This document shows positions 8,956 to 17,307 of a stretch of DNA of 64,000 nucleotides, piece after piece. Made by a program: the position numbers and the translations under genes. Location of the stretch: contig NZ_QOHI01000007.1 in assembly GCF_003319095.1 (NCBI RefSeq), forward strand, positions 186,001 to 250,000, read 5' to 3'. The DNA comes from Blastococcus sp. TBT05-19. Its GTDB lineage: Bacteria > Actinomycetota > Actinomycetes > Mycobacteriales > Geodermatophilaceae. The number at the start of each line of letters is the position of its first letter. Position 1 is the stretch's first letter. The notes below the pieces were generated by a model. The model was not told where the DNA came from. It ran no database searches and worked only from the letters and a program-made list of their open reading frames with translations.

Positions 8956-9483
8956 TCACGCGGGCGTGTCCTCCCCCGGCGGGGCGACGTCGCCGGCGCC
9001 CAGGCGCACCTGGCGCAGCGTCGTGAACAGCGCCTCGTGCTGGTCCACCGAGAGGTCGGCCAGCCCGAAGTCCTGAGCCGTCAGCGCCCGGGTCCCCTCC
9101 TCGACGACCGCGCGGCCGCGCTCGGTGATCGACGCCAGCACGCCGCGGCCGTCGGCGGGGTTCGGGCGGCGGTCCACGTAGCCCGCGGCGACCAGCCGGT
9201 CGATCGCGTTGGTGACGCTGGTCGGGTGCACCATCAGCCGGCTGCCGATCACCTTGAGCGGCAGCTCGCCCAGGCGGCTGAAGGTCAGCAGCACGAGCAC
9301 CTCGTACCGGGCGAAGGTGAGCTCCAGCGGGCGCAGGGCGTCGTCGAAGCGGGCGAGCAGGATCTGCTGGACCCGGAAGACCGACGTGGCCGCGCGCATC
9401 GCCGACGACGGGCCGAAGTGCTTCTCCCACGTCTCCCCGGCGCGCTCGATCGGGTCGAACGGCAGCCCCAGCGGTCGGACCAT
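8956..9483 (-). CDS. MarR family transcriptional regulator
   Basis: This 175-residue protein has the MarR winged-helix layout: a dimerisation helix (SSAMRAATSVFRVQQILLARFDDAL), the helix-turn-helix GELPLKVIGSRLMVHPTSVTNAIDRLVAAGYVDRR, and the wing PADGRGVLASITERG. Start ATG 9483 is chosen because TAGCGT lies seven bases upstream with no Shine-Dalgarno, the leaderless pattern seen elsewhere in the window; a longer upstream reading frame is not MarR-like. The gene directly precedes icmA on the same strand, with a 22-bp palindrome in between. The natural inference is a repressor of icmA that responds to an acyl-CoA or related ligand. The ligand is unknown. Confidence 0.85.
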   Translation of the reverse strand: MVRPLGLPFDPIERAGETWEKHFGPSSAMRAATSVFRVQQILLARFDDALRPLELTFARYEVLVLLTFSRLGELPLKVIGSRLMVHPTSVTNAIDRLVAAGYVDRRPNPADGRGVLASITERGRAVVEEGTRALTAQDFGLADLSVDQHEALFTTLRQVRLGAGDVAPPGEDTPA

Positions 9484-9627
9484 GCCGCGGACGCTACCGG
9501 GCCCCGCCGGCACCGAGATCAGCCGCAGACCGGTGTCACCCGGGCGGGATACCGGCTTGAGGGTCATCTCGCGACCGCCTGTGGACAGCGGACACCCGCC
9601 GGCGGTCCCGTCCGCCATGGTGCCGGT

Positions 9628-10533
9628 GTGCCGCGACGCCCGCATCGACCCCCCGAGCTGCACGCGTCGGTCTTCCGGGGGTCGCTCGCCGTGCGCACCG
9701 GCCAGCTGACGCGCCACCAGCTGGGCAGCTCCGCCTGGTGCCGGCTCTTCCCCGACGTCTACGCCTGCGCATCGCTCCCGCTGACCCACGAGCTCCGCGC
9801 CGAGGCAGCCGCGCTGATGATCCCGGGAGCGGTGGCCTGCGGGCGCACGGCCGCCGTCCTCTGGGGCGTCGAGGTGGCCACGGTGGACGACGACGTCGAG
9901 TGCACGGTCCCCCGGGCATCGGGCGCCGGCCCGGTGGCCGGGCTGCGCGCGAACCGGCGCGCGCTGACCCCTGCGGAGGTGACGGAGCGCCGGGGCGTAG
10001 CCGTCACCACCCCGCTGCGCACAGCCCTCGACCTGGCCAGGATCCGCCCGCTCGACGAGGCCGTCGTGGCGCTGGACCAGTTCCTGCGCCCCGGGCTCGT
10101 CTTCCTCGAGGAGGTGCGGGCGGCAGCGGCGACCGCGGTCGGGCGGGACTGCCGGCACGTCCGGATGGCGGCAGCTCTCGCCGACGGGCTGGCCGAGTCA
10201 CCGCAGGAGACCCGGTTGCGCCTGGTCATCGGCCGGTCTCCGCTGCCGGCACCCGTTGCCCAGTACGGCGTCCGGCACGATGACCGCCCCGTCGCCCGCG
10301 TCGACCTCGCCTGGCCCGAGCTGCGCCTGGCCGTGGAGTACGACGGCGCGTGGCACGGGGAACCGGGGCAGTTCCGGCGCGACCGCCAGCGGCTGAACCG
10401 GCTCACCGCAGCCGGGTGGGTCGTGCTCTTCGTGACGGCGGCCGACCTGCGCCGGCCCGACCTGCTCGTGACCCGGCTCGATCGGGCGCTGGCGGCGAGA
10501 TCGGCGGAAGTCCGGCAACGCTTGCACCCGTAG
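9628..10533 (+). CDS. DUF559/Vsr-like endonuclease-fold protein with AbiEi-type N-terminus
   Basis: This 301-residue protein has an N-terminal winged-helix-like region (VRTGQLTRHQLGSSAWCRLFPDVY), a middle segment typical of AbiEi-like or transcriptional-regulator-annotated actinobacterial proteins (ACGRTAAVLWGV...TTPLRTALDLAR), and a C-terminal PD-(D/E)xK-like domain (ARVDLAWPELRLAVEYDGAWH...GWVVLFVTAADL) related to very-short-patch-repair nucleases. Asp and Glu in VDLAWPELRLAVEYDG are the candidate metal ligands. GTG 9628 is the start that gives the usual family N-terminus. The family is abundant and poorly characterised in actinobacteria; a role in DNA repair or defence is possible but not shown. 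It is divergent from marR. Confidence 0.7.
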   Translation: MPRRPHRPPELHASVFRGSLAVRTGQLTRHQLGSSAWCRLFPDVYACASLPLTHELRAEAAALMIPGAVACGRTAAVLWGVEVATVDDDVECTVPRASGAGPVAGLRANRRALTPAEVTERRGVAVTTPLRTALDLARIRPLDEAVVALDQFLRPGLVFLEEVRAAAATAVGRDCRHVRMAAALADGLAESPQETRLRLVIGRSPLPAPVAQYGVRHDDRPVARVDLAWPELRLAVEYDGAWHGEPGQFRRDRQRLNRLTAAGWVVLFVTAADLRRPDLLVTRLDRALAARSAEVRQRLHP

Positions 10534-10866
10534 GCGGCGCCGGCTGATCTCGATGTGACCCACTGCACCAGAGGGGCGTTATTCCCAGGCGTGGCGCCAC
10601 ATGTCGACACCTCGACACCTCGACAGGGCGACCGCCGGCTTGTGGCCCCGGAACCGCCTTCCTACGGTGGAGGAGCCGGCCGGGTGGTCGTCGCCCGACG
10701 AGGGTGGCCCCGGATCGGTACCGCCGCAGCACCGGCGCGGTGCGCCCCCCATCGAGGGCCCGCCCCGGACCGCGAGCACACCGCACACACCCGAGTCCCC
10801 GCGCCGAGGTGTGCCGGGCCGTGCCCGTGATCGGCCGCGGCGGACGAACGGAAGGAGAGCCACCTC
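10534..10866 (+). other. Long intergenic region / 5' leader of the NlpC/P60 gene
   Basis: No convincing gene lies in these 333 bases. A promoter can be proposed at 10640-10668, which leaves a GC-rich leader of about 190 nucleotides before the start codon at 10867. A short direct repeat (CGACACCT twice, then CGACAGG) lies near 10608-10628. Leaders of actinobacterial cell-wall hydrolases often carry the c-di-AMP (ydaO) riboswitch, but I could not match its conserved core here. Confidence 0.4.
10640..10668 (+). promoter_or_regulatory. Candidate promoter of the NlpC/P60 gene
   Basis: TTGTGG (10640-10645) and TACGGT (10663-10668) are separated by 17 bases, a plausible -35/-10 pair for the primary sigma factor. 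The predicted transcript start lies about 190 bases before the coding start. Confidence 0.4.
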
Positions 10867-11358
10867 GTGGTGACCACTCGCCCGACCCTGCGCCGCCTCG
10901 GTGCCGGCCTGTTCACCGGTGCCGCTGCCACCCTGACCCTCACGCTCTCGCCGGTGACCGCGTCCGCCGCCGAGCCCACGCCGGCCGCCACCTCGGCCCC
11001 GGCCCCGACCGCCGCCGCGCAGGCCGCCGTCGACGACGCGCGCGCGCAGGTGGGCAAGGCCTACGAGTACGGCGCCGAGGGTCCGGACGCCTACGACTGC
11101 TCCGGGCTCACCCAGCACGCCTACCGCGCCGCGGGCATCGAGCTGCCGCGCCGCAGCGCCGACCAGGCGGACGTCGGCACCCCGGTCGCCCGCGCCGACC
11201 TGCAGCCCGGCGACCTGGTCTTCTACTACGAGCCGATCAGCCACGTGGCCATCTACGTGGGCGACGGCCAGGTCGTGCACGCCGGTAGCGAGTCCACCGG
11301 CGTCGAGTACGAGACCGTCGACATGGACGGCTACAACACCGCCCGCCGGATCGCCTGA
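10867..11358 (+). CDS. Secreted NlpC/P60 (C40) peptidoglycan endopeptidase
   Basis: This 163-residue protein has a Sec signal peptide (LGAGLFTGAAATLTLTLSPVTASAA) and a short Ala/Pro linker before an NlpC/P60 domain. The catalytic Cys 78 lies in YDCSGLTQHAY, His 126 in SHVAIYVGDG, and His 138 in VVHAG completes the triad position. The family cleaves gamma-D-Glu to diaminopimelate bonds in wall peptides. The start is GTG 10867, with AGGAG at 10853-10857. There is no anchor or binding domain, so it is probably a diffusible hydrolase. The long leader suggests tight control, as is usual for autolysins. Confidence 0.88.
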   Translation: MVTTRPTLRRLGAGLFTGAAATLTLTLSPVTASAAEPTPAATSAPAPTAAAQAAVDDARAQVGKAYEYGAEGPDAYDCSGLTQHAYRAAGIELPRRSADQADVGTPVARADLQPGDLVFYYEPISHVAIYVGDGQVVHAGSESTGVEYETVDMDGYNTARRIA

Positions 11359-11382
11359 TCCGCCGGCCGGCCGGCGCTCAGC

Positions 11383-12855
11383 TCACGCGGCGGGCGCCGG
11401 CCGCAGCGGCGGTACCCGCCGCACACCGAAGACGTCGCGCAGCGCGACCCGGGCCCCGAGGTCGCCGCACATCCCGTGCACGGCCGGCCCCGGCGGGGTC
11501 GCCGACGACGCGAGGTACACGCCCTTCACCGGCGTCCGGTAGGTGTTCCACCGCGGCACCGGGCGGGCCAGCATCTGCCGCAGCGTCGCCTGGCCGTTGG
11601 AGATGTCGCCGCCGAGGTAGCTGATGTTCCACTGCTCCATCTGGACGGCGTTCTTCGTGTGCCGCTCGAGGATCGTGTCCTTGAAGCCCGGCGCGAACCG
11701 CTCGATCTGGTCCTCGATGGCCGCGGTCATGTCGACGTCGGCGCCGTGCGGCACGTGCACGTAGGCCCAGAAGATGTGCCCGCCGGCCGGGGCCCGCGTG
11801 GGGTCCGGGACGGTCGGCTGGACGGCGAGCACGTACGGCTTGTCGGTGATCCGGCCCTCGTTGGGCGCCCGCTCGCCGGCGATCGTCTCCTCGAGGTCGC
11901 CGGCGACGTGCAGGGTGCCCGCCCGGCGCGCGTCCGGGTTGGTCCACGGCACGGGGTCCGAGAGGATCCAGTCGATCTTGAACACCCCCGCGCCGTGCTT
12001 GTACCGGCGCACCCACCGGCGGTAGCCCTCGTTGAGCCGGTCCCCCGCCATCGTCACGAAGTCCTCGGGCGTGGTGTCGAGCAGCACCGCGGGCACGCCG
12101 TCGAACTCGCGCAGGTCGGTGACCCGGTGCCCGGTGACGACCTCGCCGCCCTGCTGCTCCAGCGCCGTCACCATCGCGTCGGCGAGCTTCTGCGAGCCGC
12201 CCTCGATCAGCGGCCAGCCCGCGTGGTGGGACAGCATCGCCAGCAGCATGCCCAGGGCCGAGGTCAGCGGCTGGCTGAGGTCGAGCATGCCGTGGGCCGC
12301 CGCGCCGCCGAGCAGCGCGCGGGCCTCCTGCGTCTCGAAGTACCGGTGGGCGAGCCAGCTGACGTTCGGCAGCCCGGTGAGCGCGAACTTCGTGACCTGC
12401 GGAACGCTCTTGGTCGGCAGCGAGCGCAGCCGGCTGGAGAGGAAGAAGTCGATGACGTCGGTGCCGTGCTCGACGATGGGCTCGAACATCCGGCGGTAGG
12501 CGTCGGCGTCGGCGCCCAGGCCGGCCGCCGTCTGCTCCAGCGACCGGAACGACAGCGCCGCCCCTCCGCCGTCCAGCGGGTGGGCGAAGCTGATCTCCGG
12601 GTGCACGAACCGCACACCGCGGCTCTCCGGGTCGAACTCGCGGAAGAACGGCGCGGCCGCGGCCATCGGCTGCACCGTGGAGCACACGTCGTGGTGGAAG
12701 CCGGGCCGCATCAGCTCCTCGGTGCGCATGCCGCCACCGGGCTTGTCGGCGGCGTCCACCACCTGCACGCGCAGGCCCGCCGCCGACATCCGCAGGGCGG
12801 CGGCCAGCCCGTTGGGACCCGCACCGACCACGACAGCATCCGGGCGCCCGCTCAT
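11383..12855 (-). CDS. FAD-dependent NAD(P)/phytoene-desaturase-like oxidoreductase
   Basis: This 490-residue protein begins with a Rossmann dinucleotide motif (DAVVVGAGPNGLAAALRM) followed by the FAD-binding segment PGGGMRTEEL. It resembles the phytoene desaturase-related/PYROXD2 group more than true carotenoid desaturases. The C-terminus contains LASSATPPGPAVHGMCGDLGARVAL, the usual second FAD-contact region. The substrate is unknown; no carotenoid genes are near. It is convergent with the NlpC/P60 gene and divergent from the HTTM pair. GAGGAT lies six bases before ATG 12855 and could be either a ribosome binding site or a leaderless -10. Confidence 0.8.
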   Translation of the reverse strand: MSGRPDAVVVGAGPNGLAAALRMSAAGLRVQVVDAADKPGGGMRTEELMRPGFHHDVCSTVQPMAAAAPFFREFDPESRGVRFVHPEISFAHPLDGGGAALSFRSLEQTAAGLGADADAYRRMFEPIVEHGTDVIDFFLSSRLRSLPTKSVPQVTKFALTGLPNVSWLAHRYFETQEARALLGGAAAHGMLDLSQPLTSALGMLLAMLSHHAGWPLIEGGSQKLADAMVTALEQQGGEVVTGHRVTDLREFDGVPAVLLDTTPEDFVTMAGDRLNEGYRRWVRRYKHGAGVFKIDWILSDPVPWTNPDARRAGTLHVAGDLEETIAGERAPNEGRITDKPYVLAVQPTVPDPTRAPAGGHIFWAYVHVPHGADVDMTAAIEDQIERFAPGFKDTILERHTKNAVQMEQWNISYLGGDISNGQATLRQMLARPVPRWNTYRTPVKGVYLASSATPPGPAVHGMCGDLGARVALRDVFGVRRVPPLRPAPAA

Positions 12856-12971
12856 CGCCCGATCCTCACACGGACCCCTGCGTTGTGTCGGCTGGGGACG
12901 GTGGGCTCCGCGGTGCGGGGCGCGCAGCGACCTGGTCCCGGCAGGGGCGCACCGGTCCTACCCTGTCCCGC

Positions 12972-13466
12972 GTGCCAGCCCTCCCGACCGTCGCGGACCC
13001 GCGGACGGAGCCCGAGCCGCTGCAGCTGACCCCCGCGGGCCGCAGCTGGCGGCTCGCCGCCGCCGGCATCGTGCTCGCCCTGCTGCTCGCCGGCACCGCG
13101 TGGGGGGACGACGACGAGTTCCCCTTCGGCCCGTTCCGCATGTACTCGACCCGGGCCGACCCGAACGCCGCGGTGGTCTCCACCCGCACGGTCGCCCTCA
13201 CGCCCACGGGCGAGGAGGTGCGCCTGTCCGGCGGGGAGGTCGGCCTGCGGCGCGCGGAGTTCGAGGGCCAGTTGGACCGGCTCCGGGACGAGCCGGAGCT
13301 GCTGGGCCTGCTGGCCGACGCCTACGTCGAGCGGCACCCCGACGCCCCCGAGCTCGTCGCGGTGCAGGTGATCCAGCGGCGCTTCCAGCTGATCGACGGC
13401 CGGCAGACCGGCGAGTTCACCGACCGCGTGCTGGTCGAGCACCTGCTGGAGGACGACGGAGCATGA
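12972..13466 (+). CDS. Single-pass membrane protein, partner of the HTTM gene
   Basis: This 164-residue protein has one transmembrane helix near the N-terminus (RLAAAGIVLALLLAGTAWG) and an extracytoplasmic region beginning EFPFGPFRMYSTR. That segment recurs in proteins encoded just before HTTM/vitamin-K-carboxylase-like genes in actinobacteria. Start GTG 12972 is supported by TACCCT at 12959-12964, seven bases upstream (leaderless pattern). The stop overlaps the next start in ATGA, so the two are translationally coupled and probably work together. No enzymatic motif is visible and the function is unknown. Confidence 0.7.
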   Translation: MPALPTVADPRTEPEPLQLTPAGRSWRLAAAGIVLALLLAGTAWGDDDEFPFGPFRMYSTRADPNAAVVSTRTVALTPTGEEVRLSGGEVGLRRAEFEGQLDRLRDEPELLGLLADAYVERHPDAPELVAVQVIQRRFQLIDGRQTGEFTDRVLVEHLLEDDGA

Positions 13467-14353
13467 CCACCCCTGCACCTCACGCCGGCGCGCTGGGCCG
13501 CTGGTTCTTCCGGCCGGTCCCGCTCGCCCGCATCGCCGTCTTCCGGGTGATCGCCTACCTGTTCATCCCGATCGACGTCTTCCTCACGACCGCCTGGGTG
13601 CGGGCGCACGCCGACGTCCCGGTCGAGTGGTACTCACCGCTGCTCATCGGCCGGCTGCTGCACCTGCCCACGCCCACCGCCACCGTGGTCGTGGTCGTCC
13701 AGTGGGCCCTCGTCCTCGCCGCGCTGGCCGCCGCCACCGGGCGGGCACCGCGACTCCTCGGTACGGCCGTCTTCCTCCTCTACATGGAGTGGATGGTCAT
13801 CGCGATGAGCTACGGGAAGGTCGACCACGACCGGATCGCCTTCCTGGTGGCGCTCGCCGTGCTGCCGACCATCGGCCGGGCCCGCCTGCGCGATCGCCGC
13901 TCCTCGGAGGCAGCCGGCTGGGCGATGGCCGCCGTCCTGATCACCGTCATGCTCACGTACTTCCTCGCCGCCTGGGCGAAGATCCGCTTCGGCGGCTGGG
14001 ACTGGCCGACCGGCTCGACGCTCACCCGAGCGGTGATGCGCCGGGGCACGCCGCTGTCGGACTGGACGCTCGAGCTGCCGTGGCTGCTGTCGACGGCGCA
14101 GTGGGCGATGCTGGTCCTGGAGTTCCTCGCCCCGCTGATGCTGCTGGTCCGCAGCGACCGGGCGCGGATCGGCCTGGTCCTCTTCCTGCTCGGCTTCCAC
14201 GTGATGGTGTTCGCCGGCGTGACGATCATCTTCCTGCCGCACTGCGTGGCGATCCTGTCGATCCTGCCGTGGGAGCGGCTGGCCGCGCGGTGGCAGCGGA
14301 CCGCCCCCGCGGCGGATCAGAGCTGGGCGAGCAGCTCGTCGGCCGCCCGGTAG
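13463..14353 (+). CDS. HTTM (vitamin K-dependent gamma-carboxylase-like) membrane protein
   Basis: This 296-residue polytopic protein has several hydrophobic helices and the HTTM features: an N-terminal RIAVFRVIAYLFIPID, a loop with VEWYSP, a YGKVDHDR segment and a TGSTLTRAVMRRG loop. Bacterial HTTM proteins share a membrane fold with gamma-glutamyl carboxylase but their reactions are mostly unknown. Its ATG overlaps the upstream stop (ATGA). The last 37 bases overlap the convergent meaB gene, and the Ser/Ala-rich tail ([10 protein letters not shown]) lies in that overlap. Confidence 0.75.
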   Translation: MTTPAPHAGALGRWFFRPVPLARIAVFRVIAYLFIPIDVFLTTAWVRAHADVPVEWYSPLLIGRLLHLPTPTATVVVVVQWALVLAALAAATGRAPRLLGTAVFLLYMEWMVIAMSYGKVDHDRIAFLVALAVLPTIGRARLRDRRSSEAAGWAMAAVLITVMLTYFLAAWAKIRFGGWDWPTGSTLTRAVMRRGTPLSDWTLELPWLLSTAQWAMLVLEFLAPLMLLVRSDRARIGLVLFLLGFHVMVFAGVTIIFLPHCVAILSILPWERLAARWQRTAPAADQSWASSSSAAR

Positions 14354-15339
14354 GGATCGGTCGTCCCGTCGACCACCGAGCCGGCGAGGGACTCCAGCGC
14401 CGCCGAGCCGCGGATGTCCCCGATGCGCTCGCGCAGCGTCGCCAGCGCGATCGCCTCGATCTCACGGGCGGCCCGCTCCGCGCGCCGGCGACGGCCCTCG
14501 CCGGTGGACTCCAGCCACCCGCGGTGCTCCTCGATCTTCTCCAGCACCCCGTCCACGCCGTTGTCCGTGTCGCGGGAGGCCACGGTCCGGCAGATCGGCG
14601 GGCGCCAGTTGCCGGCCTCGGAGTGACGGCCGCCGAGGGACTGCATGTAGCGCAGGTCGCGCACCGTCTGGTCGGCGCCGTCGCGGTCGGCCTTGTTCAC
14701 GACGAAGACGTCGGCGACCTCGAGGATGCCGGCCTTGGCCGCCTGGATGCCGTCGCCCATGCCGGGGGCCACGAGCACGAGCGTGGTGTCGGCCAGCGAG
14801 GCGATCTCCAGCTCCGACTGCCCCACGCCCACGGTCTCGATCAGCACCACGTCGCAGCCCGCGGCATCGAGCACCCGCAGCGCCTGCGGGGTCGCCCAGG
14901 ACAGGCCGCCGAGGTGCCCGCGCGAGGCCATCGACCGGATGAAGACGCCGCTGTCGCCGGCGTGGTCCTGCATGCGCACGCGGTCGCCGAGCAGCGCCCC
15001 GCCGGAGAACGGGGACGACGGGTCGACGGCGAGCACCCCGACGCGCCTGCCGGCCTGCCGCAGGGCGCGCACGAGCGCCGTCGTCGAGGTGGACTTGCCG
15101 ACGCCCGGCGAGCCGGTCAGGCCGATGACCTGGGCGTTGCCGGTGTGCGGGGCCAGTGCGGCCGCGACCTCGCGGAGCGCCGGGCTGGCGTCCTCCACCA
15201 GCGAGATCAGCCGCGCCACCGACCGCGCGTCACCCTCGCGGGCGCGCTCGACGAGCTCCGGGACGTCGACGGACCGACGCCCCCGCCTGCCGCGGGGGGA
15301 GGTGGGGGCGTCGGCCTGGACGGCGGTGCCGTCCGTCAC
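14317..15339 (-). CDS. meaB: B12-mutase-associated GTPase chaperone MeaB
   Basis: This 340-residue G3E-family GTPase carries the P-loop GSPGVGKST (residues 76-84), a [19 protein letters not shown] block, the switch segment ETVGVGQSE and NKAD for guanine recognition. MeaB-type proteins gate loading of adenosylcobalamin into mutases and protect them from inactivation. The start is GTG 15339, overlapping the thiolase stop as GTGA, so it is co-translated with thiolase rather than with a mutase. In this window IcmA and Ecm are the obvious clients; a methylmalonyl-CoA mutase elsewhere would be another. Confidence 0.93.
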   Translation of the reverse strand: MTDGTAVQADAPTSPRGRRGRRSVDVPELVERAREGDARSVARLISLVEDASPALREVAAALAPHTGNAQVIGLTGSPGVGKSTSTTALVRALRQAGRRVGVLAVDPSSPFSGGALLGDRVRMQDHAGDSGVFIRSMASRGHLGGLSWATPQALRVLDAAGCDVVLIETVGVGQSELEIASLADTTLVLVAPGMGDGIQAAKAGILEVADVFVVNKADRDGADQTVRDLRYMQSLGGRHSEAGNWRPPICRTVASRDTDNGVDGVLEKIEEHRGWLESTGEGRRRRAERAAREIEAIALATLRERIGDIRGSAALESLAGSVVDGTTDPYRAADELLAQL

Positions 15340-16526
15340 GCCTTGCTGGGCGCGTGCAGGATCAGGGCGTCACCCTGGCCACCGCCGCCGCACAGCGCGG
15401 CGGCGCCGACCTTGGCGCCGCGACGGCGCAGCTCGAGCGCCACGTCGAGGACGACGCGGGCGCCGCTCATGCCGACCGGGTGCCCCAGGGCGATGGCGCC
15501 ACCGTTGGGGTTGACCTTCTCCGGGTCGATGCCGAGCTCGCGGGTGGAGACGATGGCGACCGCGGCGAAGGCCTCGTTGAGCTCGACGACGTCGAGGTCC
15601 TTCGGGTCGATGCCTTCGCGCTCGCAGGCCTTCTGGATGGCCCGCGACGGCTGGCTCTGCAGCGTGGCGTCCGGGCCGGCGACGATGCCGTGCGCACCGA
15701 TCTCGGCGATCGGCTCGATGCCCAGCTCGGCGGCCTTGGCCGCGCTCATGACCACGACCGCGCAGGCGCCGTCGGAGATCTGCGAGGCGGTGCCGGCGGT
15801 GATCGTGCCGTCCTTGGCGAACGCCGGCTTGAGCTTGGAGAGGCTGTCGGCGGTGGTGTCGGCGCGGATGCCCTCGTCGTCGGTGAACTCGATCGGATCG
15901 CCCTTGCGCTGCGGGATGAGCACCGGGGTGATCGCCTCGGCGAAGACGCCGTCCTTGTGCGACCGCGCGGCCTTCTGGTGGCTGGCGGCGGCGAACTCGT
16001 CCTGCTCCTCGCGGGTCAGGTCGTAGCGGCTGTTCGCCTGCTCGGTCAGCACGCCCATCGCGACCTGGTCGAAGGTGTCGGAGAGGCCGTCGTGGGCCAT
16101 CGCGTCGACCAGCTTCGTGTCGCCGTACTTCGTGCCCGTGCGCGAGCCGGCCAGCAGGTGCGGCGCCTGGGTCATCGACTCCATGCCACCGGCGACGACG
16201 ATGTCGTACTCGCCGGCGCGGATGAGCTGGTCGGCCATGGCGATCGCGCTGAGGCCGGAGAGGCAGACCTTGTTGACCGTGATCGAGGGCACCGACATCG
16301 GGATGCCGCCCTTCACCGCGGCCGGGCGGGCCGGGTTCTGGCCGGCGCCGGCCTGGATGACCTGGCCCATGATCACGTACTCGACCTGGTCGCCGGAGAT
16401 GCCGGCCCGCTCCAGGGCGGCCTTGATCGCCACCCCGCCGAGGTCGGCGGCCGAGAAGTCCTTCAGCGAGCCGAGAAGCCGGCCCATCGGGGTGCGAGCA
16501 CCGCTGACGATGACCGAGCGGGACAT
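15336..16526 (-). CDS. Acetyl-CoA C-acetyltransferase (thiolase)
   Basis: This 396-residue thiolase has the nucleophile Cys 88 in NKVCLSGL, His 349 in [10 protein letters not shown] and the second Cys 379 in CGGGGQGDA, so it should be active. Start ATG 16526 has GGAGG four bases upstream; an earlier in-frame start is not supported. It condenses two acetyl-CoA to acetoacetyl-CoA, the entry to the ethylmalonyl-CoA route and to polyhydroxybutyrate, or acts in the reverse direction. It is divergent from the epimerase gene. The mycobacterial equivalent, beside the epimerase and thioredoxin genes, is fadA4. A TATCCT -10 lies about 90 bases upstream. Confidence 0.9.
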   Translation of the reverse strand: MSRSVIVSGARTPMGRLLGSLKDFSAADLGGVAIKAALERAGISGDQVEYVIMGQVIQAGAGQNPARPAAVKGGIPMSVPSITVNKVCLSGLSAIAMADQLIRAGEYDIVVAGGMESMTQAPHLLAGSRTGTKYGDTKLVDAMAHDGLSDTFDQVAMGVLTEQANSRYDLTREEQDEFAAASHQKAARSHKDGVFAEAITPVLIPQRKGDPIEFTDDEGIRADTTADSLSKLKPAFAKDGTITAGTASQISDGACAVVVMSAAKAAELGIEPIAEIGAHGIVAGPDATLQSQPSRAIQKACEREGIDPKDLDVVELNEAFAAVAIVSTRELGIDPEKVNPNGGAIALGHPVGMSGARVVLDVALELRRRGAKVGAAALCGGGGQGDALILHAPSKA

Positions 16527-16657
16527 GAGGCCTCCAGTGGCTGGGCCGCCGACGCTGGCGACCGTGTCGACAGGGCGGACCCGCGCACGGGACGCGGGCC
16601 GACTGCCGAACAGGATAGGACGTGAGGTGCAACGAGCCACCCGGTCCGGCGATGTCG

Positions 16658-16673
16658 GTCACCCGTCGGTGAA
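16658..16673. promoter_or_regulatory. Degenerate GTTACC-N4-GGTAAC-like site between thiolase and epimerase
   Basis: GTCACC-CGTC-GGTGAA in the divergent intergenic region keeps the length and most bases of the sites found at ccrA, the 3-hydroxybutyryl-CoA dehydrogenase gene and ecm. The T-to-C and A-to-G changes are symmetric. It is the weakest of the four. Confidence 0.35.
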
Positions 16674-16724
16674 CCCTGCCACATCCGAGTGTCGTCTCAG
16701 ACGTCTTACCGGCAGGATGCCCGC

Positions 16725-17201
16725 GTGACCACCAACGACGCCGATCACACCGCCGCCGCCGCGGGGCTGCCCGCCGGGCTGTTCACGACCATCGACCACG
16801 TGGGCATCGCCGTCCCCGACCTGGACGAGGCGATCGCCTTCTACGCCCAGGCCTTCGGCGTGCACTCCGTGCACGAGGAGACCAACGAGGAGCAGGGCGT
16901 CCGCGAGGCGATGCTGGCCGTCGGCAACGGCGACACCCGCATCCAGCTGCTCGCGCCGCTCACGCCGGAGTCCACGATCGCGAAGTTCATCGGGCGCTCC
17001 GGCCCGGGCCTGCAGCAGCTGGCCTTCCGGGTCGAGGACGTCGACGCCGTCAGCGCCACGCTGCGCGAGCGGGGCCTGCGGCTGCTCTACGACGTCCCCA
17101 AGCGCGGGACCTCCGACAGCCGCGTGAACTTCATCCACCCCAAGGACGCCGGCGGCGTCCTGGTCGAGCTCGTCGAGCCGGCCGCCTCCCCCGCCCACTG
17201 A
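16725..17201 (+). CDS. mce: Methylmalonyl-CoA (ethylmalonyl-CoA) epimerase
   Basis: This 158-residue VOC-fold epimerase (start GTG 16725; an upstream ATG at 16689 is less likely) opens with TTIDHVGIAVPDL (metal ligand His 25). It has RIQLLAP (Gln 74) and ends RVNFIHPKDAGGVLVELVEP, where Glu is the last ligand. At the usual third ligand site the common HH pair is replaced by Gln 97-Gln 98 (GPGLQQLAF), as I recall for the mycobacterial homologue. The enzyme interconverts (2S) and (2R) forms of methylmalonyl-CoA and, in the EMC pathway, ethylmalonyl-CoA. It lies between thiolase and ccrA. Confidence 0.88.
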   Translation: MTTNDADHTAAAAGLPAGLFTTIDHVGIAVPDLDEAIAFYAQAFGVHSVHEETNEEQGVREAMLAVGNGDTRIQLLAPLTPESTIAKFIGRSGPGLQQLAFRVEDVDAVSATLRERGLRLLYDVPKRGTSDSRVNFIHPKDAGGVLVELVEPAASPAH

Positions 17202-17218
17202 CCGCAGTGACCCGCGCG

Positions 17219-17234
17219 GTTACCCATCGGTAAC
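17219..17234. promoter_or_regulatory. Palindromic operator in the ccrA promoter (GTTACC-CATC-GGTAAC)
   Basis: A perfect 6+6 inverted repeat lies 73 bases before the ccrA start. The right half runs into TAACAT (17231-17236), a candidate -10. Near-identical sites lie upstream of the 3-hydroxybutyryl-CoA dehydrogenase gene and ecm. Confidence 0.65.
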
Positions 17235-17307
17235 ATCTGCGCACCCGCACCACCGCACCGCCCTCCGAGCCCGGCCGACGACGGCCGCAGACGACCCGGG
17301 AGTACGC

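Noticed and set aside
8956-10158. A 400-codon version of the MarR gene starting at 10158
   Set aside because: The first 225 codons are antisense to the DUF559 gene and unlike any MarR N-terminus; ATG 9483 fits the family.
10534-10866. c-di-AMP (ydaO) riboswitch before the NlpC/P60 gene
   Set aside because: The position is right and GGAACC occurs, but I could not place the GACAGCT-type conserved core or the paired helices.
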